This document shows positions 13,307-21,602 of a DNA stretch of 64,000 bases, piece by piece. Position 1 is the stretch's first letter. Every line of letters starts with the position of its first letter. A model generated the notes under the pieces. That model did not search any database and was not told where the DNA came from. It saw only the letters and a program-made list of their open reading frames with translations. The position numbers and the translations under genes were made by a program. Origin of the DNA: CAYREX01 sp964423505 (GTDB lineage Bacteria > Fermentibacterota > Fermentibacteria > Fermentibacterales > JCC-6). Where the stretch lies: positions 1 through 64,000 of the forward strand of contig CAYREX010000006.1 of the NCBI GenBank assembly GCA_964423505.1. The letters are read 5' to 3'.

Positions 13307-13785
13307 GGCAGCATCCCTATCACCTCGGCCACCGCGCCCCGTCCTCCCGGGGCCTCCGCCACTATGTCGCAGGCCTCCATGACCTCCGGATGGGCGTCGG
13401 CCGGGCAGGCGGAGACGCCGGCCATGAGCATGGCCGGGAGGTCGAGCCTGCCGTCGCCCATGAAGAGCGCCTCATCCGGTGCGATGCCCAGCAGGCCGCA
13501 GAGGTCCCGGAGCGCATCGTCCTTGGCCGCGGCGCCCAGGCAGAGCAGCTCGATGCCGAGGTCCCGGGCCCGCCTCCTGGTGGCGGGGAAGTCCCTGAAG
13601 GAGACAAGGGCGACCGGCATGCCGGCATCGATGAGCTCCATCACCGCGGCGCCGTCCCTGGCGCCGAAGCGCTGGTGGACGCCGTCAGGGCCGTAGACGA
13701 GGCCGCCGTCGGTAAGGGTGCCGTCGACATCCAGGGCCACCAGCCGCACACGGGCCAGCCGCTCCCTCAGCTCCTCAGTCGCCAT
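13303..13785 (-). CDS. kdsC: Kdo-8-phosphate phosphatase, HAD family
   Basis: The 160-residue HAD C0-type phosphatase has motif I LDVDGTLTDG, motif II VSF, and motif III/IV FMGDGRLDLPAM. It releases phosphate from Kdo 8-phosphate. The short cap-less form is normal for KdsC, which works as a tetramer. The gene overlaps kdsA by 11 bases and kdsD by four. Confidence 0.93.
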   Translation of the reverse strand: MATEELRERLARVRLVALDVDGTLTDGGLVYGPDGVHQRFGARDGAAVMELIDAGMPVALVSFRDFPATRRRARDLGIELLCLGAAAKDDALRDLCGLLGIAPDEALFMGDGRLDLPAMLMAGVSACPADAHPEVMEACDIVAEAPGGRGAVAEVIGMLP

Positions 13786-14545
13786 GCCTGCCCTCCCAGT
13801 GGTCGAGGGAGCCGCGGACTAGACGGTCCAGCCCGGGCAGGTCGAGCATCACCGCGCTGTCGCTCAGCGCCTCGCCCGGCCTCGGGTGAGCCTCCGCGAA
13901 GATGCCGTCCACCCCCCATGCGGCTCCCGCCCTGGCCAGCCGGAGCGCCGGGGAGCGGTCGCCGCCGCTCTCCGGGGAGCCGGTGGAGGGGCGCTGGAGT
14001 GAGTGGGTCACGTCCAGGACTACCCTGTCGGCCAGTCCGGCCATGACGTCCAGGCTCCTCAGGTCCACCACGAGGTCGCCGTAGCCGAAGAAGGTGCCCC
14101 TCTCGGTGAGCCAGACCTCCGGGCAGCCGCCGCGCCTGAGCTTCTCCGCGGCGCCGGCCATGCCGCCGGGAGCCATGAACTGGCCCTTCTTGACGTTGAC
14201 CGGCAGGCCGGTGGCGCCGGCCGCCTCCAGCAGGGAGGTCTGCCTGCAGAGGAAGGCTGGCACCTGCAGGACGTCGACCGCCTCCGCGGCTGCCTCCGCC
14301 TGCCCGGGCAGGTGCACGTCGGTGATGGTCCGCACTCCGGTCTCGCGGCGCACCGCCCGGAGGATGTCCAGGCCGGCATCGAGGCCCGGCCCCCTGTAGG
14401 TGCCGGCGCTGGAGCGGTTGTCCTTCAGGAAGGAGCCCTTGAAGACCCAGTCCACCGGCCGGTCCAGCCCGGAGAAGAGCCGGGAGGCGTGCCGGGCCAC
14501 CTCCATGGCCACATCCATGGACTCGAGGCTGCACGGCCCGACCAC
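13775..14545 (-). CDS. kdsA: 3-deoxy-8-phosphooctulonate synthase
   Basis: The 256-residue product starts at the GTG at 14545, read VGPCSLE. KdsA usually has a few more residues before GPC, so a non-standard upstream start (LFVVGPC) is possible. FKGSFLKDNRSS, ITDVHLPGQ, VNVKKGQFMAPG and DVTHSLQRP are conserved substrate-binding segments. It condenses arabinose 5-phosphate with phosphoenolpyruvate. The gap to kdsB is 13 bases. Confidence 0.93.
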   Translation of the reverse strand: MVGPCSLESMDVAMEVARHASRLFSGLDRPVDWVFKGSFLKDNRSSAGTYRGPGLDAGLDILRAVRRETGVRTITDVHLPGQAEAAAEAVDVLQVPAFLCRQTSLLEAAGATGLPVNVKKGQFMAPGGMAGAAEKLRRGGCPEVWLTERGTFFGYGDLVVDLRSLDVMAGLADRVVLDVTHSLQRPSTGSPESGGDRSPALRLARAGAAWGVDGIFAEAHPRPGEALSDSAVMLDLPGLDRLVRGSLDHWEGRHGD

Positions 14546-14558
14546 GAACAGCGGCGGC

Positions 14559-15296
14559 CTACTCCCCGGTGTCGAAATGCCGCACCGCCCTCTCCAGGTC
14601 CTCCGGGGTGTCCACCCCGATGCCTTCGAAGTCGCCCTGCGCCACCAGCAGGGCGATCCCGGCCTCCATCCACGCCAGCTGCTCCAGGCTCTCCGCCCTC
14701 GAGAGCCGGGTGGGAGGGCTCTCCGCGCAGGCCTTCAGCGACTCGGGCGTGAAGCAGTATACGCCGATGTGCTCCAGGAAGCACGAGGCGCCGCCGGGTA
14801 CCGGCGAGCGGGAGAAGCGGAGCGCCCTGCCGGAGTCGCCGAGGGCGACCTTCACGGAGCCGGCGTCGGTCTCGGCGCCGGGCGGCGCCGGCCTGGCCAG
14901 GGTGCCGACCGCCGGAGCCTCGGACTCGAGCGGCAGCGAGAGGAGGGCGTCCAGCCAGTGACGGGCGACCATGGGCTCGTCGCCCTGCACGTTCACTATG
15001 CGTCCGCCCGGACGGCCCAGGCTCTCCCATGCCATGAAGACCCGCTCGGTGCCCGAGCCCGCCGGGCCGGTGAGGACCGCCTCGAAGCCGTCCGCCTCCG
15101 CCACCCGGGCTATGTCTTCGTAGTCGGTTGCCAGGACCACGCGATCGAGGCCGCAGCGGGAGAGCGCACGTAGCACCCTGAGCACCAGCGGGACCCCGGC
15201 GACGTCCAGCAGCGGCTTCCCGGGGAGCCTGACGGACCCCCTCCTCGCCGGCACTATAGCTACGGAGGCGGGGGCGGCTCTCAGTCCCCCAGCCAT
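14559..15296 (-). CDS. kdsB: CMP-Kdo synthetase
   Basis: The 245-residue product starts at the ATG at 15296; the frame is open far upstream but lies inside the neighbouring gene. IVPARRGSVRLPGKPLL is the nucleotide-binding loop, and NVQGDEPMV, FLEHIGVYCFTPESL and GIGVDTPEDLERA are standard KdsB motifs. It activates Kdo with CTP. It overlaps the upstream barrel-like gene by 16 bases. Confidence 0.94.
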   Translation of the reverse strand: MAGGLRAAPASVAIVPARRGSVRLPGKPLLDVAGVPLVLRVLRALSRCGLDRVVLATDYEDIARVAEADGFEAVLTGPAGSGTERVFMAWESLGRPGGRIVNVQGDEPMVARHWLDALLSLPLESEAPAVGTLARPAPPGAETDAGSVKVALGDSGRALRFSRSPVPGGASCFLEHIGVYCFTPESLKACAESPPTRLSRAESLEQLAWMEAGIALLVAQGDFEGIGVDTPEDLERAVRHFDTGE

Positions 15297-16369
15297 CTCT
15301 CCGATGTCCAGAGACCCAGGTAGACGGTGGTCTCCTCCCTGTCGTCGCCCTCCTCGGTCCAGTACTGGTAGCCTACGGCCACGTCCAGGCCGGCGCTGCC
15401 GCCGCCGAAGACGTAGCCGGCGCCCAGGGTGAAGGCGTTCGCCCCGTCCCGCCAGAGGCCGCTCACCCGGTTGTAGCCGGCCCTGGCCGACAGGCCGGCG
15501 GGGAGCAGGACCTCGGTGCCGGCGGAGAGGACGGTACCCCCGTCCATCCGGTTGCCGGCTATGTTGAGGGCCTTCCGGGCGAAGAGGTCTACGCCGAGCA
15601 GAACACGCGGGTGGGGCCTCAGGGAGAGGCCGGTGGTCAGCTCGCCCGGCACGGTGTAGTCGATGGTGGTCGTGTCCTCGCCGGTACCGGAGTAGTCGCG
15701 GAGCACCCTGATGTCGGCGCTCCTGTCGGTCGTGACCGAGAAGCCGAGGCCGACGGGGCCGAGCCTGGCGGAGAGACCGGCGACGGCGCCCCACGCCTGC
15801 TCGAAGGTCGCGTCGTCGCGGTAGACGGTGTTCACCGGGACCGGCGGCTCCGGGTCCGGCTCGGTGAGCACGACGTCGGATACGATGGAGCCGGAGGTGG
15901 CCCTGCCGCCCAGGGAGACGGCGAGCCAGTCGCTGGCGATGAGCGAGAGGCCGAGGTATGTCTCCGTGAGACCGCCCCGCCACTCCAGCTCGCCCGCGTA
16001 GTCCTCGAAGGCCATCCCGGCATCCTCGCTTACCCGGCTGCGTCCGTCCAGCGCCCCCTGCAGCCTGAGGCCGAGGGGAAGGGCCATCTGGGCGCTGACC
16101 TCCGGGAAGCCGAGGACCCCGTCCCTGGCCGGGACGTCGCCGTCGCCGTACATGCCGGCGAAGCCGATGCCGGTGACGCCGGTCCAGGCGGACGCGGCCG
16201 GGTTCAGTATGGAGACGGTGGTGGTGTCGCGGATGCCGGCGCAGATTCCTCCCATGGCGTAGCTCCTCGGTCCCAGCGGCAGTATCTCGTCGCCGGTGCC
16301 GCCCGGCGGCGGGACGAAGCCGGGAAAGGAGCCGGCGGACGCCAGGAGCAGCACGAGCAGAGCGTTCAT
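15281..16369 (-). CDS. Predicted outer-membrane beta-barrel protein
   Basis: The 362-residue product has a signal peptide (residues 1-13), then GDEILPLGPRSYAMGGICAG, the start typical of FCB-group PorV/FadL-like barrels. Many alternating strands follow and the protein ends in a strand plus short tail. The role is unknown: it could be a transporter or a surface component. It leads the leftward kds-lpt-rpoN run. It is not a confident FadL homologue. Confidence 0.7.
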   Translation of the reverse strand: MNALLVLLLASAGSFPGFVPPPGGTGDEILPLGPRSYAMGGICAGIRDTTTVSILNPAASAWTGVTGIGFAGMYGDGDVPARDGVLGFPEVSAQMALPLGLRLQGALDGRSRVSEDAGMAFEDYAGELEWRGGLTETYLGLSLIASDWLAVSLGGRATSGSIVSDVVLTEPDPEPPVPVNTVYRDDATFEQAWGAVAGLSARLGPVGLGFSVTTDRSADIRVLRDYSGTGEDTTTIDYTVPGELTTGLSLRPHPRVLLGVDLFARKALNIAGNRMDGGTVLSAGTEVLLPAGLSARAGYNRVSGLWRDGANAFTLGAGYVFGGGSAGLDVAVGYQYWTEEGDDREETTVYLGLWTSERWLGD

Positions 16370-16460
16370 ATCCGGTAGACCTCCCGTGAGAGCCGTTGCC
16401 GCGACAGGCCCCGACGTGGGATGTAGCCCGCTGCGGGTCGCGTGTTCCAGCGGGGGGCGC

Positions 16461-17852
16461 TCATAGCTCCAGCACGTCCCCCCTGTCCGGGACGAAGGGC
16501 CGCCTGCCCAGCCTCTCCTCTATCCTGCCGGCCAGGGTCTCCTGCTGCTCCGGCTCGCCGTGGACCAGCACGATGGCCTCGGCGTCGCCTCCAACCGTGG
16601 CGGCGTACTCCACCAGCTCGTCCGAGTCGGCGTGGGAGGAGAAGCCGTCGACCGTCTCCACGTCGCATTCGACGGTGTACTCCTCACCGTAGATGCGAAC
16701 CTCCCTCTCGCCGTCGCGGAGCCTCCTGCCCAGGGTGTGCCTGGCCATGAAGCCGACTATCAGGACGGTGTTGTCCGGGTTGCCGACGTTGTTCTTCAGG
16801 TGGTGCAGTATTCGTCCGTTCTCGCACATGCCAGAGGCGGAGATAATGACCATGGGCTCGTGCATGCCGTTGAGCGACTTGGACTCAGGGACGCTCTGGA
16901 CGAAGTGGAGCCCGTCGAACTGGAAGGGTCCGTTGCCCGAGTGAAGGAGGTCCCGGGTCTCGGAGTCGTAGCATGTCGGGTGCAGCTTGTAGACCTCGGT
17001 GGCGTCGAAGGAGAGCGGCGAGTCGACGAAGACCGGCACGTGGGGGATGGTGCCGTCCACCAGGAGGCTGTTGATGTAGAAGAGGACCTCCTGCGTCCGG
17101 TCGACGCTGAAGGAGGGGATTATGACCTTCCCGCCCCGCTTGAACGTCCTGTCCAGCACCTGACCGAAGAGGCCGAGCGCCTCCCCCTCCGGCTCGTGGT
17201 TCCGGCCGCCGTAGGTGCTCTCCATTATGAGCACGTCCGCCCTTGCGGAGAGGTCAGGGTCCCTCAGGATGGGCCTCTCGCTCCTGCCGAGGTCGCCGGT
17301 GAAGACCACGGTCCGGTCCCTCCCGCGCTCCCTCACGGTGAGCTCCACCTGGGCGGAGCCGAGGATGTGCCCGGCGTCAAGGAAGCGGAGGGAGGCGCCT
17401 CCGTCTATCTCGATGCTCCTGCCGTAGGGGATGGACATGAACCGCTCCATGGTCTCGGTCACGTCCTCCTTGTCGTAGAGAGGGACCAGCGGCTCGAGGC
17501 CGTCACGCTCCCGCTTCCTGTTGACGTACTCGATGTCGCTCTGCTGTATGTGAGCGCTGTCCGGCAGCATGACGGCGGCCAGGTCCATGGTGGCGGCGGT
17601 GCTGACTATCATGCCGTCGTACCCCCGCTTGACCAGCGTGGGCAGGTTGCCGGAGTGGTCGATGTGCGCGTGGGAGAGCACGACGGAGTCGACCGACCCG
17701 GGCGGCACGGGCATCTGCCTGTTGAGCCTGTCGCATTCCTTCCTGTGCCCCTGGAAGAGGCCGCAGTCGAGCATTATGCGCCCGTTCCCGGTGTCGACCA
17801 CGTGCCTGGAGCCGGTGACCTCGCCGGCAGCCCCGTAGAAGCCTATCCTCAT
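16461..17852 (-). CDS. Beta-CASP metallo-beta-lactamase-fold RNase-like protein
   Basis: The 463-residue product starts at the ATG at 17852. It has the HxHxDH zinc motif (LSHAHIDHSG), DAGHILGSAQVEL, FTGDLGR, and MESTYG, followed by beta-CASP motifs including SASGMCENGRILHHL and GFSSHADSDEL. These match the YSH1/CPSF-type bacterial family (COG1236), presumed RNA processing enzymes. There is an intergenic space on both sides and a hairpin in its 5' leader (17897-17921). Confidence 0.92.
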   Translation of the reverse strand: MRIGFYGAAGEVTGSRHVVDTGNGRIMLDCGLFQGHRKECDRLNRQMPVPPGSVDSVVLSHAHIDHSGNLPTLVKRGYDGMIVSTAATMDLAAVMLPDSAHIQQSDIEYVNRKRERDGLEPLVPLYDKEDVTETMERFMSIPYGRSIEIDGGASLRFLDAGHILGSAQVELTVRERGRDRTVVFTGDLGRSERPILRDPDLSARADVLIMESTYGGRNHEPEGEALGLFGQVLDRTFKRGGKVIIPSFSVDRTQEVLFYINSLLVDGTIPHVPVFVDSPLSFDATEVYKLHPTCYDSETRDLLHSGNGPFQFDGLHFVQSVPESKSLNGMHEPMVIISASGMCENGRILHHLKNNVGNPDNTVLIVGFMARHTLGRRLRDGEREVRIYGEEYTVECDVETVDGFSSHADSDELVEYAATVGGDAEAIVLVHGEPEQQETLAGRIEERLGRRPFVPDRGDVLEL

Positions 17853-17896
17853 CGCGAATCCTTCCTGCTCGGTGCAGGGCCGAACATGATTCCGCA

Positions 17897-17921
17897 GGTC
17901 CCCGGCTGCAAGCCGGGAACC
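17897..17921 (-). other. Hairpin in the leader of the beta-CASP gene
   Basis: On the + strand, GGTCCCCGGCT (17897-17907) pairs with AGCCGGGAACC (17911-17921) across a 3-base loop with one mismatch. On the minus strand it lies 45 bases upstream of the beta-CASP start codon. It could be a leader structure or an autoregulatory cleavage site; its function is not known. Confidence 0.45.
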
Positions 17922-18016
17922 ACCTGGGCGTTGTGGACTTTCCCCTCCTGTACATATAGATTCGTTTCGTTGCAGTAGCATACACGTTACATGATGATGC
18001 GGATGAGGAGGATCCG

Positions 18017-19747
18017 ATGAGACTTGCTGCGGTATTGGCTCTCGCCGTTCTCGCCATGGCGGCGGCGGACACCGTCCTGTCGAGGGTGAACGACGCCCTC
18101 GAGGCCGGTGAGATAACGACCGACCAGGCTGTCCGCTACCTGTGGGACAGCATCCACGACAGGAGCTCGCTTCCCGCCGACCTCGCCGAGGGTGCGGTGG
18201 AGGTACCCTGCGGCACTGCCACCATGGACAGGATATCCGTCCTCCTCGACGACTGCACCGTTCCGGTCCGCGAGGAGATGCTGGACATCCTCTCCAGGCC
18301 TGACGTCGGCGACCCGGAGTACACCTACGACACCCCCGACGGCAACTTCAAGATCCACTGGACCGACACCGGCATCAACGCCACCACCCAGAACTGGGTG
18401 GAGACCATAGGCGAGGGCATGGAGTACGCCTGGGAGCAGGAGTGCAACGTCCTCGACTGGGACGAGCCGCCCTCGGACCTGGGCCTCGGCGGCGACGAGA
18501 GGCTCGACGTCTACATCCTGCACCTCGAGGGGGGGGTCATCGGATGGTGCTCCAACGCGGGCAACCCGCCCGACCCGAGCACCCCCGAGAACGACTACGC
18601 CAGCCACATAGCCATGAGCAACAGCGAGAGCTGGGGCACCCTCCAGATACAGTCCACCTGCGCGCATGAGTTCAAGCACGCCATCCAGAACGGCTACGAG
18701 GCCGCCGAGCCTAGCTGGTTCAAGGAGAACTGCGCCACCTGGATGGAGTACATGGTCGGATACCCCACGTACGCCTCCTACCTCCACGGCGGCGACAACT
18801 GTCTCCGCAGGCCCTGGTACGACATCAGGACCATGGACGAGGGCCTCTACGAGTACGGCGCTACCCCCTGGCCCATGTACATGGCCGAGAGGTGCTCCGG
18901 GAACGAGACAGTCAGGCTCGTCTGGGAGGAGGCCGCCTCGGTGGTCGGCGCCGATATAATGGCGGCGATAGACAGGGCCGCCCAGGCGGAGGGCATGAGC
19001 TTCATGGAGTGGCTCGCAGAGTACGCCGCCTGGAGGTGGTTCACCGGCAACAACGCCAGCGACAACTACTACCCGATAGGGGAGTGCTCCCTCTGGACTC
19101 CGGGTCCCTACACCTTCGCCTACCACACCTTCGACGCGGCCGACCTGCCGGTCAGCGGCGACGAGGGCGTCTACAGGCCGGAGACCTACGGCCACCACTG
19201 GATATGGGTTGACGTCAGCGGCTTCTCCGACTGGATAACCTTCGACTTCGACGGCCGGGACAACTTCCCCTGGCACGTGGGGGTCATCTCCACCAACGCA
19301 GACCACACGACCACCCAGTTCCAGTGGCACGAGGTGGACAACACCGGCGCCACCATATCGCTCGGCGCCGCGACCGAAGGGTGGGACGACGTGGTCTTCT
19401 ACGTACAGCCCACCTACGAGACCACCCTCTACATGACCTACGACTTCACCATCGAGGCACAGACCGGCGTCGGGAGCGGCCCCGCCTTCGACATCGAGAT
19501 GACGCCTGCCTCCAACCCGATTGCCAGCGGCCAGGCGATTGACGTCAGCATCCCCACCGCCGGCCGGACCACCCTGAACGTCTACGACATGAGCGGACGG
19601 ATGGTGCAGAGCATCTACTCCGGCCAGCTCCCGGAGGGCGAGAGCAGCCTTGTCTGGGACGCCGGGAACCTCTCCTCGGGCACCTACTTCCTGATGCTGA
19701 GCGCGCCGGGCGGCGGGCTCACCAGCCAGGTCGTCCTCTCCAACTAG
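18017..19747 (+). CDS. Secreted metalloprotease-like protein with C-terminal sorting-type domain (paralogue 1)
   Basis: The 576-residue product has a signal peptide (1-15, AMAAADT). The metalloprotease motif HEFKH (H217, E218, H221) is followed by AIQNGYEAAEPSWFKENCATWMEYM, supplying a downstream acidic ligand. This layout is that of MXAN_6640-type putative metalloproteases. The C-terminal 75 residues (NPIASGQAIDVSIPTAGRTT to the end) are a FlgD/T9SS-like sorting domain. It is likely exported and surface-attached or released. It sits 70 bases before a close paralogue. Confidence 0.85.
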   Translation: MRLAAVLALAVLAMAAADTVLSRVNDALEAGEITTDQAVRYLWDSIHDRSSLPADLAEGAVEVPCGTATMDRISVLLDDCTVPVREEMLDILSRPDVGDPEYTYDTPDGNFKIHWTDTGINATTQNWVETIGEGMEYAWEQECNVLDWDEPPSDLGLGGDERLDVYILHLEGGVIGWCSNAGNPPDPSTPENDYASHIAMSNSESWGTLQIQSTCAHEFKHAIQNGYEAAEPSWFKENCATWMEYMVGYPTYASYLHGGDNCLRRPWYDIRTMDEGLYEYGATPWPMYMAERCSGNETVRLVWEEAASVVGADIMAAIDRAAQAEGMSFMEWLAEYAAWRWFTGNNASDNYYPIGECSLWTPGPYTFAYHTFDAADLPVSGDEGVYRPETYGHHWIWVDVSGFSDWITFDFDGRDNFPWHVGVISTNADHTTTQFQWHEVDNTGATISLGAATEGWDDVVFYVQPTYETTLYMTYDFTIEAQTGVGSGPAFDIEMTPASNPIASGQAIDVSIPTAGRTTLNVYDMSGRMVQSIYSGQLPEGESSLVWDAGNLSSGTYFLMLSAPGGGLTSQVVLSN

Positions 19748-19762
19748 CCAGCCGATTCAAGA

Positions 19763-19790
19763 GGCGGGGCGGGCAGCCGCCCGTCCCGCC
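19763..19790 (+). terminator. Hairpin between the two protease genes
   Basis: GGCGGGGCGGGC (19763-19774) pairs with GCCCGTCCCGCC (19779-19790) with one G-T wobble and a 4-base loop. No T-run follows, so termination may be partial. Confidence 0.55.
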
Positions 19791-19817
19791 CTCCGACAAA
19801 CGAAGAGGAAGGAGCCC

Positions 19818-21521
19818 ATGAAGGCTACCGTACTGCTTGCGGCGGCTCTGGCCCTGGCGACGGGTACCGTCGCGGCCGACACCTCCATGCAGCGGATAAT
19901 GGACGCTCTGGAGGAGGGCAGGCTCGACGCCGAGTCGGCGTCGGAGCTGCTCGTGCTCAGCGTGACCGACCCCTCCGCCCTTCCCGGAGAGTACGTCGAG
20001 GGGACCGAGCCGGCCCCCAGCGGCACCCCGGCCATGCTCCAGGCCTACAGGCTCAACCCGGACATGAGGGCCAACAGGCCTAATCTCAGCGGTCCGGAGT
20101 ACACCCTCACCTCCCCTGACGGACACTTCCTCGTCCACTGGACCGACCAGGGGGCCGACGCCACCAATCAGTCTTACGCCGAGGGCATAGCCGAGGCCGC
20201 CGACTACTCCTGGCAGGTCGAGTGCGACGAGATGGGCTTCTTCGAGCCGCCGCCCGACGCCGGGGTGGGAGGCAACGACCTCTACGACATCTACATCATG
20301 AACATAGGTCCGCTGGGATACACCAGCGGCGCCGGCGAGTTCCAGCCGCCGGACAGCACCCACGACTGCAGCGCCAGCCACATCGTCATGTGCAGGGGCC
20401 TCCAGACCGGGCAGCGCAACTGCACCGTCTCGCACGAGTTCGCCCATGCCATACAGATGTCCTACGACTACAACGAGCCCATCTGGTTCATGGAGAACTG
20501 CGCCGTCTGGGCGGAGGAGCAGGTCTACCCGGAGGTGAACGACTACGTCAACTACCTCCACGGCGGCGACAACCCGCTCCGCAAGCCCTGGTGGGACATA
20601 AGGGACAGCGGCGGCAGCCTCTACCACTACGGTGGGGTGCTCTGGGCGATGTACATGTCGCAGAGGCTGGACGACACCGACGTCATCCGGCAGGTCTGGC
20701 AGTACTGCGCCGACACCAGGGGCATGAACATGATGGAGGCCCAGGAGGACATGTTCGCCGACCACGGCATGCTCTGGGAGGACGCCTTCATGGAGTACGG
20801 CCTTTGGCGCTGGTTCACGGCGGGCAACTGGTTCTCCGGCTGCGGCCTGTACTTCGACGAGGCGCCTCTCTGGACTCCCGGTCCCTACGTGTTCTCCTAC
20901 CACCAGATAAGCTCCCTGCCCGCCACCGGCGACGAGGGAGTCTACTTTCCGGAGAGGTTCGGCATAGCCTGGATACAGGTCGATCTGACCGACTACCAGG
21001 ACGGCTGGGTCAAAATGGACTTCGACGGCCGCGACTACTTCGAGTGGAACCTCGGGGCCATCATGTGGGACGAGGGAGAGGACTGGCAGTTCGCCTGGTA
21101 CGACTGCGACGGGACCACCGGCGACAAGACCGTCTCGGTCGACGCCTCCGGGTGGGACTACGTGGTCTTCTTCCCCGCCTTCATCTCCGAGTCCAGCCTC
21201 GACCACACATACGACTTCGAGATCACCTACGAGAGCGGCGCCCCCGGCGGGGAGACCCCGCGGGACATATCCGTCGCTCCCGCCTCCAACCCGGCGCGTC
21301 CGGGGACCGAGCTGAGCTTCTCGGTGCCGGCCGCCTGCAGGGCGACCCTCCTCGTCTACGACGCATCCGGCAGGGTCGTCGACTCCCTCTTCGACGGCGA
21401 GGTGGCCGCCGGCAGCCACAGCGTGAGCTGGGAGGCCGAGGGGCTCTCCACCGGCTCCTACTTCCTCACCCTCCATGCCGGCAACGCCGCCACCGGGACA
21501 AGGGTGGTCCTCACCAGGTAG
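19818..21521 (+). CDS. Secreted metalloprotease-like protein with C-terminal sorting-type domain (paralogue 2)
   Basis: The 567-residue product has a signal peptide ending ATGTVAADT. HEFAH (H206, E207, H210) is followed by AIQMSYDYNEPIWFMENCAVWAEE. It aligns with paralogue 1 over its whole length, including YTLTSPDGHFLVHWTD, YLHGGDNPLRKPWWDIRD, and the C-terminal domain from about residue 490. The ribosome site GAGGAAGGAG precedes the ATG. The pair probably arose by tandem duplication. Substrates are unknown. Confidence 0.85.
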   Translation: MKATVLLAAALALATGTVAADTSMQRIMDALEEGRLDAESASELLVLSVTDPSALPGEYVEGTEPAPSGTPAMLQAYRLNPDMRANRPNLSGPEYTLTSPDGHFLVHWTDQGADATNQSYAEGIAEAADYSWQVECDEMGFFEPPPDAGVGGNDLYDIYIMNIGPLGYTSGAGEFQPPDSTHDCSASHIVMCRGLQTGQRNCTVSHEFAHAIQMSYDYNEPIWFMENCAVWAEEQVYPEVNDYVNYLHGGDNPLRKPWWDIRDSGGSLYHYGGVLWAMYMSQRLDDTDVIRQVWQYCADTRGMNMMEAQEDMFADHGMLWEDAFMEYGLWRWFTAGNWFSGCGLYFDEAPLWTPGPYVFSYHQISSLPATGDEGVYFPERFGIAWIQVDLTDYQDGWVKMDFDGRDYFEWNLGAIMWDEGEDWQFAWYDCDGTTGDKTVSVDASGWDYVVFFPAFISESSLDHTYDFEITYESGAPGGETPRDISVAPASNPARPGTELSFSVPAACRATLLVYDASGRVVDSLFDGEVAAGSHSVSWEAEGLSTGSYFLTLHAGNAATGTRVVLTR

Positions 21522-21546
21522 GACCCGAGGAGCAGCGCAGCGCGAT

Positions 21547-21571
21547 GAGGGGGGCCGCACCGGCCCCCCTC
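21547..21571 (+). terminator. Strong hairpin terminator, convergent
   Basis: GAGGGGGGCCG (21547-21557) and CGGCCCCCCTC (21561-21571) form a perfect 11-base-pair stem with a 3-base loop. It lies between a rightward and a leftward gene, so it could stop transcripts from both sides. A U-tract is lacking. Confidence 0.65.
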
Positions 21572-21602
21572 CCTCAGCATCCCGGGACTCGGCCGGCGGA
21601 CC

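Noticed and set aside
17925..17960. Minus-strand GGGGAAAGTCC resembling the conserved core of RNase P RNA
   Set aside because: The gap between flanking genes is only about 160 bases and the other conserved RNase P elements are absent.
17987..19330. 447-codon minus-strand open frame opposite the first protease
   Set aside because: The plus strand encodes an HExxH protein with signal and sorting domains; the minus product has no motif and biased composition.
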